From NCBI GenBank assembly GCA_001709035.1, contig LVKA01000015.1, positions 186,001 through 250,000 on the forward strand: DNA of 64,000 bases, given 5' to 3'. Made by a program: the position numbers and the translations under genes. The first letter of the stretch is position 1, and each line of letters starts with the position of its first letter. The DNA comes from Candidatus Thiodiazotropha endoloripes. Lineage in GTDB: Bacteria > Pseudomonadota > Gammaproteobacteria > Chromatiales > Chromatiaceae. A model generated the notes under the pieces. That model made no database searches. It saw only the letters and a list, made by a program, of their open reading frames with translations, and was not told the DNA's origin. Shown piece by piece: positions 52,999 through 60,800 of the stretch.

Positions 52999-54390
52999 TT
53001 ACTGGGCACCCTTGCCAAGCAATACCACCTCAATGGTTTGCAAGAGGATGATGAAGTCGAGCATGGTGCTGGCATTTTTGACGTAGTAGAGATCGTATTC
53101 AAGCTTTCGCTTGGCATCCTCTTCAGATGCACCATAGGGGTAGAGCATCTGCGCCCAACCGGTCAAACCGGGCTTGACCCAATGTCGTTGTGGATAGTAG
53201 GGAATGTCGTTCGACAGCTGCATGACGAACTCCGGCCGCTCCGGTCGTGGTCCTACCAGGCTCATATCCCCGTTCAGTATGTTGTAGATCTGCGGTAACT
53301 CATCCAGCCGGGTCTTGCGCAGGAAACCACCCAGCTTGGTGATACGGGCGTCATTTTTGGTAGCCCACCTGGCAACACCATCCGCCTCGGCATCGGTGCG
53401 CATACTGCGGAATTTATAGACCTTGAACAGCTTACCGTTTTTGCCTACACGAACCTGACTGTAGAGAATCGGATCCCGGCCCCCGGATTCGATCAGACTG
53501 GCGATGGTAACCAGAACCATCAGTGGTGCGGCAAACAGAAAGATTATGATGCCTACTGACATATCAAAGGCTTTTTTGATCGTCCGGTTCAATGCCCGCT
53601 GCCGATAACCATCGGTATAGAGCATCCAGCTGGGATAGAGCAGATCGATATTGATGATCGAAAGCTCTTTTTCAAAGAAGGTCAGTAGATCGAGTATTCT
53701 GATCCCTTTGATTTTACACTCAAGCAACTCATGGTTAGGCAGTTTCTTGCGCCGATCATCCACAGCCACCACAATCTCATCCACCGCCAGGCGGTTGGAT
53801 ATCTCCAGCAGCGACTGATCCTTGACGATCTGCCGATCCTTATCGATCAGTTCAATTCTGTCACCGAGATTCACATAGGCCACCACCACGATACCCAGTG
53901 TATCTTTATCTCTCATCGACTCCTCAATGCGATCCGCATTGATTCCCACACCCAGGACCAGAACCCGGCGTTTCAGGATTTTATCGGAAGTCACACGAAC
54001 GAAAATGGTTCGCGCCACCAGAATTCCGAGCAGTGACAGAGCCAAACCATAACTAAGTACCGATTGGCCATTATCAACGAATATGGGCGCAACAACTAGT
54101 AACAACAGCATCGCCACACCACCGACTAGAAAGGCCAGGATAATCCGTAGCAGGAAGCCCGATGAGGTTGCCATCGATCCCTTCTGGTAGAGGCCCAGGG
54201 CGGTCATTGCGGAGAACAACACCAACGAGAAAATTACTGGTATGTTGCTCTCCAAACTGGAGATTGTTTGGTTGGCGATTTGATGAAATAGCAGAATGGC
54301 GCCATGCATCGAAGAGAAAAATATCAACACCTCAGCAACAGCCAGAAGTACTACGGCCTTAGAGATATAGATTCCAAAAAGCTTGATCAT
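52999..54390 (-). CDS. Exopolysaccharide sugar transferase (EpsB/TIGR03013-like)
   Basis: The 463-residue membrane protein is a polyisoprenyl-phosphate hexose-1-phosphate transferase that starts polysaccharide repeat-unit synthesis. The N-terminal half has four or five transmembrane helices and a CoA-binding-like domain (RRVLVLGVGINADRIEESM). From about residue 270 the bacterial sugar transferase domain carries KKAFDMSVGIIIFLFAAPLM, FKVYKFRSMRTDAE, TRLDELPQIYNIL and GDMSLVGPRPERPEFV. The start MIKLFGIYISKAVVLLAVAE is typical of the class linked to PEP-CTERM/EpsH systems. No other polysaccharide gene is next to it here, so the rest of the locus must lie elsewhere. Confidence 0.9.
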   Translation of the reverse strand: MIKLFGIYISKAVVLLAVAEVLIFFSSMHGAILLFHQIANQTISSLESNIPVIFSLVLFSAMTALGLYQKGSMATSSGFLLRIILAFLVGGVAMLLLLVVAPIFVDNGQSVLSYGLALSLLGILVARTIFVRVTSDKILKRRVLVLGVGINADRIEESMRDKDTLGIVVVAYVNLGDRIELIDKDRQIVKDQSLLEISNRLAVDEIVVAVDDRRKKLPNHELLECKIKGIRILDLLTFFEKELSIINIDLLYPSWMLYTDGYRQRALNRTIKKAFDMSVGIIIFLFAAPLMVLVTIASLIESGGRDPILYSQVRVGKNGKLFKVYKFRSMRTDAEADGVARWATKNDARITKLGGFLRKTRLDELPQIYNILNGDMSLVGPRPERPEFVMQLSNDIPYYPQRHWVKPGLTGWAQMLYPYGASEEDAKRKLEYDLYYVKNASTMLDFIILLQTIEVVLLGKGAQ

Positions 54391-54493
54391 GGCTTAGCTA
54401 TTGCTATCTCTCGATGGTACTAACAGACGTCATCCAATTTACATCAGAAATTCAATCCGTCGAATTTTACAACATCCTTGAGTTGACAGACCA

Positions 54494-54510
54494 GGGCCTG
54501 TTAATCCGAT
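54494..54510. repeat. Dispersed short repeat, copy 4 (shortened)
   Basis: GGGCCTGTTAATCCGAT shares the GGGCCTGTTAA of copy 1 and resumes at AATCC after a gap. It lies between the sugar transferase gene and the 135-residue unknown. The match is partial and the call tentative. Confidence 0.25.
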
Positions 54511-54559
54511 AAGCATAACAATTTCTGCACAAGAATGCTGTTGTTGTGTGGAATTTTTA

Positions 54560-54967
54560 CTAACGAGCGGTATCGTCCCGGTAGGCGTAGTAGTCCTCCT
54601 TCGAGTTGAGCACGAATACCACATTGGCTTCACCATCAATTTCAGGGACTGCCTGCAAGGTGATTGGAGCTTCCAGATCACAGTCTTCTGCTTCGACTGT
54701 GTTGTCTCCGTCCCAGATCAAAATTGAGTAGATCGAACGATCCTCCACATTGTAGCTGGCTTCGGCATACACCTGTTCGCCAACCACGGAGAGGAGTATT
54801 TTGGCATGGTTGAAATCAGGACTGAGATTCCTGGTATTGAGGAGAGGCGTGAGAAACTGTCTCTCTCCACTGTCTGTATCATGCATTGCCCAGACCAGAA
54901 TCGGGTTCTGTTTCAGATCATCCAGGGTATACTCTTCGAGCATGTAGGGACTACCAAACTCGGGCAT
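54560..54967 (-). CDS. Small acidic protein of unknown function
   Basis: I start at ATG 54967 because GAGGAG lies 7 bases upstream; a longer open frame to 55042 passes through the adk hairpin and is unlikely. The 135-residue acidic protein (MPEFGSPYMLEEYTLDDLKQ start) has no signal peptide, membrane helix or motif that I recognise. Alternating hydrophobic and acidic residues suggest a compact beta-rich domain. It is downstream of adenylate kinase on the same strand, past a strong hairpin, so it is likely transcribed separately or at a low level from adk. Confidence 0.55.
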   Translation of the reverse strand: MPEFGSPYMLEEYTLDDLKQNPILVWAMHDTDSGERQFLTPLLNTRNLSPDFNHAKILLSVVGEQVYAEASYNVEDRSIYSILIWDGDNTVEAEDCDLEAPITLQAVPEIDGEANVVFVLNSKEDYYAYRDDTAR

Positions 54968-55026
54968 AGAACCACTCCTCATTGTAATCAAAAGATAATA
55001 GCCGGGAATCACGCTGAGCGCTGCCA

Positions 55027-55059
55027 AACAGACAACCCGCACAGAGCGGGTTGTCTGTT
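55027..55059 (-). terminator. Strong hairpin downstream of adk
   Basis: AACAGACAACCCGC at 55027-55040 pairs perfectly with GCGGGTTGTCTGTT at 55046-55059 around a 5-base loop. The 14-bp stem is 16 bp beyond the adk stop. On the minus strand only three U follow, so termination may be partial. Confidence 0.75.
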
Positions 55060-55075
55060 ACCGCGTAGGCCATAT

Positions 55076-55717
55076 TCAGCCGTTCAGTCTCTCCTGAATG
55101 GCATTCACTACTGCCTCACTGGAGGTGGCGCTGACGGTCAACAGCATATTTTCATTGCTGTAGTAACCGACCAGCGGTGCGGTCTTTTCCTGATAGACGT
55201 CGAGACGGTTTGAGATCGCCTCTTCCGTCTCGTCATCGCGCTGTACGACTTTTCCACCACATTTGTCGCAGACACCCTCGACTTTTGTCGGCATGCTTTT
55301 GACATTGTAGATGGCGCCACAGGCTTCGCAGGTTCTGCGGGTGGTCAGGCGATCCAGGATCACCTCCCTGGGCACATCGATCTCCACGGCGAAATCGAGA
55401 TCCACATCGATCTTTTTAAGCAGTTCACCCAAGGCCTCTGCCTGAGGAATGGTACGGGGAAAGCCATCCAGCAGAAAGCCATTCTCACAATCCGGTTCCT
55501 GCAGACGCTGCTCCATGATGCCCATGATCAGATCATCAGGTACCAAGTCACCCGCCTTCATGAAGGCCTCTGCCTGCTTGCCCAGTTCTGTACCGGCCTG
55601 GACCGCACCACGTAAGATGTCACCGGTAGAAATCTGAACTGAACCGTCCAGCTTGGTCAATTCCTTGGCAACTGTGCCCTTGCCCGCACCGGGCGCACCT
55701 AAAAGTATCAGCTTCAT
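55076..55717 (-). CDS. adk: Adenylate kinase
   Basis: The 213-residue enzyme equilibrates ATP and AMP with ADP. The P-loop is GAPGAGKGT (7-15), the NMP-binding part contains STGDILR, and GFPRT lies at 85-89. The lid carries four cysteines (C130, C133, C150, C153), a structural zinc site found in one class of long adenylate kinases. It is transcribed alone on the minus strand, with a strong hairpin behind it. Confidence 0.97.
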   Translation of the reverse strand: MKLILLGAPGAGKGTVAKELTKLDGSVQISTGDILRGAVQAGTELGKQAEAFMKAGDLVPDDLIMGIMEQRLQEPDCENGFLLDGFPRTIPQAEALGELLKKIDVDLDFAVEIDVPREVILDRLTTRRTCEACGAIYNVKSMPTKVEGVCDKCGGKVVQRDDETEEAISNRLDVYQEKTAPLVGYYSNENMLLTVSATSSEAVVNAIQERLNG

Positions 55718-55881
55718 AATATGATCGCTCCTGAAAGTTGTTTTTCTAAAATCGTGTTTTTGTTGTTAAGGCCGGCACAAAAATACCCGATATGGGGATA
55801 GTAACGCTCGGCCCATGGTCAAAACCGGCGCTATTATACGTGACAAGAACCCGGCAGTCCTGCAGGATAGGCCGGTAACTC

Positions 55882-56526
55882 ATGCAGAACTTGAGGTGCC
55901 AAGTTATTTTCAAGCAAAAAGAAAAACTTACAGTAGCTTTCTCAGCTTCACTCTTATTGCTTAACAGCTGCTCAAGCTCGCCCCCTAAAGATACCGCTGA
56001 CGCCTGCCAGATCTTTGAGGAAAAGAGCGACTGGTACGAAGCCTCCCAATCGTCGTTTGAAAAATGGGGTGTACCCATTCATATACAACTGGCATTCATA
56101 CATCAGGAATCCAGGTTCAGGCATGATGCCAAACCGCCCAGGGAGAAGCTGTTCTGGTTTATTCCCTGGTTTCGTAAATCCTCCGCCTACGGTTATGCTC
56201 AGGTTAAAGACTCCACCTGGGACTGGTACCGGGAGAAGACGGGTAATCGCTGGGCAGACCGGGATGACTATGAGGATGCCGTAGATTTCATCGGCTGGTA
56301 TGTGAAAATGACCCACAGCAAACTCGGTATCTCGAAATGGGACCCGTACCGGCAATACCTGGCCTACCATGAGGGGCACGGTGGTTACGCAAAAGACAGC
56401 TTCAAGAAAAAACCCTGGCTGACCAAGGTGGCGCGCCGGGTGGAGAGTAATGCAAAACGTTACCGCCAACAGATCGCCAACTGCCGAAGCAGACTGGAAA
56501 GTGGCTCCGGATGGTGGCCCTTTTGA
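55882..56526 (+). CDS. Lytic transglycosylase (SLT) lipoprotein
   Basis: The 214-residue protein has a basic N-terminus, a hydrophobic core and a lipobox-like LLNSC (Cys 30), so it is probably a lipoprotein. The SLT-type catalytic glutamate is E76 in FIHQESRF, followed by SAYGYAQVKDSTWDWY and YLAYHEGHGGY, as in transglycosylase family 1. It should cleave peptidoglycan glycan strands with formation of 1,6-anhydro ends. A close relative class is YjbJ-like enzymes of proteobacteria. It is transcribed alone; the start at 55882 has no strong ribosome site, and a start a few codons later is possible. Confidence 0.85.
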   Translation: MQNLRCQVIFKQKEKLTVAFSASLLLLNSCSSSPPKDTADACQIFEEKSDWYEASQSSFEKWGVPIHIQLAFIHQESRFRHDAKPPREKLFWFIPWFRKSSAYGYAQVKDSTWDWYREKTGNRWADRDDYEDAVDFIGWYVKMTHSKLGISKWDPYRQYLAYHEGHGGYAKDSFKKKPWLTKVARRVESNAKRYRQQIANCRSRLESGSGWWPF

Positions 56527-56902
56527 GTCACCGACAGCACTCCCCGATCCAATCACCAGCGCACTCAGGCCAACAACAAGTATGGTTAGCTGAAAAGGAC
56601 ATCGCTGTTGCTATACCACCACTTTTTTTAGGTTAAATTTCAGCCCACACCGCCGATACTCTTTCTGATAGGCCAGCATGGTTGAAATCCTATGCCTTGG
56701 GTATAGAGTTGAGTGTAGAGATTGGCATCAATCAGGGCACTTATGTGATCATTAGTTTTTTCAATGCTATTGAAGTATTTATAAAAATTAATACTTTCTA
56801 TTTAACCCATTCCATAGACCAATACTAGCCCCAACATTAAACTATGTAAGGTTTCTAAAGGGTTTCAGTTAGGTTTCACAGGCATGACATCGGGTATTGG
56901 AA
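56527..56902. other. Promoter region upstream of rnfB
   Basis: No gene is supported in these 376 bases. The second half is AT-rich and carries the tandem GGTTTC repeats described next. It must contain the promoter of the rnfB-nifJ-rnfC operon. Confidence 0.45.
56850..56877 (+). promoter_or_regulatory. Three GGTTTC repeats at 11-bp spacing before rnfB
   Basis: GGTTTC starts at 56850, 56861 and 56872, exactly one helical turn apart, 25 bp before the rnfB ATG. Tandem half-sites with an 11-bp period are the usual binding layout for OmpR/PhoB-type response regulators. The identity of the protein is unknown and the site could also overlap the transcript start. Confidence 0.45.
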
Positions 56903-57781
56903 ATGGATATTGAGATCGCACTAAACGTCACGACCGCTATCCTCTTCATGGGCATTCTTGGCCTATTGCTCTCTTCCATGCTGGTATTTGCCAACAAAAA
57001 ACTCTGGGTCTTTGAAGACCCCCGAATCGATGATCTCGAAGGCATGCTGCCCGCCACCAACTGTGGCGCCTGTGGCAGTGCCGGATGCCGTCCCTTCGCC
57101 GAGGCGCTGATCTCCGGCGAGGTTACCCCCGCTCAATGTACCGTCAGCAACGCTGAGGCAATCGAGGACATCGCCGACTACCTGGGCGTGGAGAGTGGCG
57201 ACGTGGTGAAACGGGTAGCTCGTCTAGCGTGCGCCGGTGGCAATCATGTCGCCCGTATGCGCGCCCAATATAATGGTTTGGAGAGCTGCCGCGCGGCCAC
57301 AGTCGTTTCCGGCGGTCCGAAAAGCTGTACATGGGGCTGTATCGGTCTGTCCGATTGCGCGGAGGTGTGTGACTTCGATGCAATCACTATGGATCACAAC
57401 GGACTGCCCATCGTGGACAACGCAAAGTGCACCGCTTGCGGCGATTGTGTCGATATCTGCCCCAAGGATCTGTTCTCAATTCAGGATGCTGCTCATCGGT
57501 TGTGGGTGGCCTGTAAAAACCTGGAACATGGTGACAGCGCAGAGAATGATTGCGAAGTCGCCTGCACCGCCTGCGAAAGGTGCGTAAAGGACTCACCGGA
57601 AGGATTGATTAGTATTCAAGACAATTTGGCTGTAATCGACTATAACAAGATTAGTTTAGCCTCCCCTATTGCTACTGAGCGTTGCCCAACCGGGGCAATT
57701 GTTTGGCTTGATGAAACCCTGGGAGTCATCAAAGGACAACAAGCCAAGCGCATAGTACGTAAAGAAGCACTGCCTATCTGA
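56903..57781 (+). CDS. rnfB: RnfB-like ferredoxin-linked subunit of Rnf complex
   Basis: The start is ATG 56903; an in-frame TTG two codons earlier is less likely. The 292-residue protein has one N-terminal membrane helix (about 10-30), then an RnfB-type 4Fe-4S site C54-x2-C57-x4-C62-x16-C79, a further cysteine-rich cluster (C142, C146, C152, C156), a ferredoxin motif C176-x2-C179-x2-C182-x3-C186-P and a last set C221, C224, C227 with C261-P. It is longer than the Escherichia coli form (about 190) and closer to those of anaerobes. RnfB receives electrons from ferredoxin in the ion-pumping complex. It is followed by the pyruvate oxidoreductase gene after 107 bp. Confidence 0.88.
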   Translation: MDIEIALNVTTAILFMGILGLLLSSMLVFANKKLWVFEDPRIDDLEGMLPATNCGACGSAGCRPFAEALISGEVTPAQCTVSNAEAIEDIADYLGVESGDVVKRVARLACAGGNHVARMRAQYNGLESCRAATVVSGGPKSCTWGCIGLSDCAEVCDFDAITMDHNGLPIVDNAKCTACGDCVDICPKDLFSIQDAAHRLWVACKNLEHGDSAENDCEVACTACERCVKDSPEGLISIQDNLAVIDYNKISLASPIATERCPTGAIVWLDETLGVIKGQQAKRIVRKEALPI

Positions 57782-57888
57782 TGTGGGCGGTGAAAACCTT
57801 AAGCCTATGCTTTCTGTTTCCACTCTTTGAGATACGCATCGAGAGAGTGGTGGAAGGTAAATTGCAAACCTAGCAAAGAGAAGTTTCC

Positions 57889-60800
57889 ATGTTCGGTAAG
57901 AAAGAAGAGAAGAGCTTCAAATACCCTGGCATCCGTATGGCAATGGATGGTAACGGGGCAGTCATCATGTGTGAGAGGGAAGCCTCTGATGCCGCTGGCG
58001 CATACCCCATCACTCCATCAACCCAGATGGGTGAATATTGGGCCGAAGAGACCGCCAAAGGGCATGTCAATGTTTCTGATCGGTCACTGATCTTTATCGA
58101 GCCGGAGTCGGAGCATGCGGCCGCTGCGGTTACTGCCGGCATGTCCATGACCGGCTTGCGCGCCACCAACTTCTCCTCTGCCCAGGGCATCGCATTCATG
58201 CATGAATCCCTTTATGCGGCCGTGGGTAAACGCCTCCCCTATGTACTGAATATCGGCTGCCGGGCAATCACCAAAGCCTCGCTCAACGTACACTGCGGCC
58301 ATGACGATTTTCACTGTATTGACGATACCGGCTTTTTCCAGGTATTCGCCAACAACGCCCAGGGTGCCGCCGATCTGAACCTGATCGGCCGCAAGATCGC
58401 TGAGCTGTCTCTGACTCCGGCGGCTGTTGCTCAGGACGGCTTTCTGACCACCCATCTTATCGAACCGCTGCAAGTGCCTGAACGGGAGCTGATTGCCGAA
58501 TATCTGGGTCTTCCGGAGGATGAGATCGAATGCCCCACCCCGGCACAGAAGCTGCTGTTCGGTGAGACCCGTCGCCGGGTACCGGCCATCTGGGATGTGG
58601 ACAACCCCATGCTCTCAGGCTCGGTACAGAACCAGGATGCCTATATGCAGACCACCGCTGCGCAAAGGCCCTACTTCTTCCAGCACATCCCGGAGATCGC
58701 GGATCAGGCGATGGAAGAGTATTACCAACTGACCGGTCGCCGTTACGAGCGCATCGGCTGCTATAACACAGAAAAGGCAGACTATCTGATCGTCGGCATG
58801 GGCTCGATGATCGTACAGGCCCATGGTTTGGCCGACTATCTGGAAAAGACCCGCAAACTGAAGATCGGCGTGGTCGATATCACCATGTTCCGCCCCTTTC
58901 CGGGTGACCTCCTGGGGCAGATTCTGAAGGGTAAAAAAGGCGTCTGTGTACTGGAACGTACCGACCAGCCCCTGGCTGAAGATCTGCCACTGATGCGGGA
59001 ACTCCGCTCGGTGGTCTCGAAATGTATCGAAAACGGTCAGGCAAAAGCGGGCAAACTGGCACAGCCCTATGAAAAGTATGACAGCTACAGCAGTTTCGCC
59101 GACGCCCCTCACCTCTATTCCGGCGCCTACGGCCTGGGTTCCCGTGACCTGCAGCCTGAGGCCTTGATTGCCGCCATTGAGAATATGTTACCTGACGGCA
59201 GTCAGCGTAAGTTCTTCTACCTGGGGATCGATTTCGTACGCGATGCGGATACGCCCAAGCAGGAGATCCATATCCAGAAACTGCTTGAAGCCTATCCCGA
59301 CATCGGTGATATGGCACTGCGCGGTTCCGAAAATCCGAACCTGATGCCGGAAGGCTCGATTACCGTAAGAATGCACTCGGTCGGTGGCTGGGGCGCCATC
59401 ACCACCGGCAAGAACCTGGTCATGACCCTCTATGATCTGCTCGGTTACGAGATCAAAGCGAATCCGAAATATGGTTCCGAGAAGAAGGGTCAGCCCACCA
59501 CCTACTACCTCTCTGCGGCACCGACACCGATTCCGCTGAACTGTGAGTATCACTATGTGGATGTGGTCTTGAGCCCGGATCCGAACGTATTCGGTCACTC
59601 CAACCCGCTGGCCGGTCTGAAACAGGGCGGCACCCTGATCATCCAGTCGTACCTGGGTTCAGCGGATGAGGTATGGGAATCCTTCCCCCGCTGGATGCAG
59701 CAGCAGGTCATCGACAACGAGATCCATGTCTTCTATGTGGATGGTTTCAAGATCGCCAAAGAGGAGGCCTCCGACGCTGAATTGCAACTGCGTATGCAGG
59801 GTAACGCGTTCCAGGGCGCCTTCTTTGCCGGCTCTCCGCTGATGGAGATGGCAGGGCTGGATGAGAAGAAACTTTTCAGCGCCATCGAGAGTCAGCTCGA
59901 AGCCAAGTTCGGCAGCAAGGGTCGCCGGGTGGTTGAAGACAATCTGCGGGTTGTACGTCGTGGTTTCGATGAGATCCATGAGATCACCAACAAGACCATT
60001 GGCAGCCGTGCCCAGCTGCCGGTGAAGAAAGAGATCGGCATGCCGGTGATGCTCAAGCAGCTGCCTGAAGCGGAAGGCGGCATCTCCGATATACACCGTT
60101 TCTGGGAACAGACCGGCAGCTTCTATGCCACCGGTAAGGGCAATGAGAATCTGGCCGACCCCTACCAGGCTCTGTCGCTGATGCCGGCCTCCACCGGTGT
60201 CTTCCGTGACATGACCCAGATCCGTTTCGACTACCCGAAATGGGTCGCAGAAAACTGCACCGCCTGTGGCGACTGCTACACCATCTGTCCCGACAGTGCG
60301 ATCCCCGGCCTGGTCAACAAAGTCAGCGATGTTTTCGCCACTGCGATCAACCGCATCGAAACCGCTGGCCGTCCGACCCAATACCTGCGCAGAGAGAGCC
60401 GCAACGTGGAGAAACGTCTGCGTGAACTGCTCGAAGAGGCCGGTGAAGCCGCCAACGTGCGCAGCGTGCTGGATCAGGCCGTACTCGAGACCATAGGTGC
60501 CGCCGAGATTGAAGAGGATGCGCGGGCTGCCCTGGAAGAGGAGTTCGGTCTGTTTCTGCAGGCATTGGGTGAGTTCGACTTCTCCGTGACCAAACCCTAC
60601 TGGAACAATATGGAGAAGAAGAGCAAAAACAGTGGTGGCCTCTTCTCCATTACCGTCAACCCATACACCTGTAAGGGCTGCATGGAGTGTGTCACCATCT
60701 GTGAAGACGACGCATTGGTCGCCACCCATCAGGACGAAGCCGCGATTGCGCGCATGCGTGACGACTGGAATTTCTGGCTGGATCTGCCGACCAGTGATCC

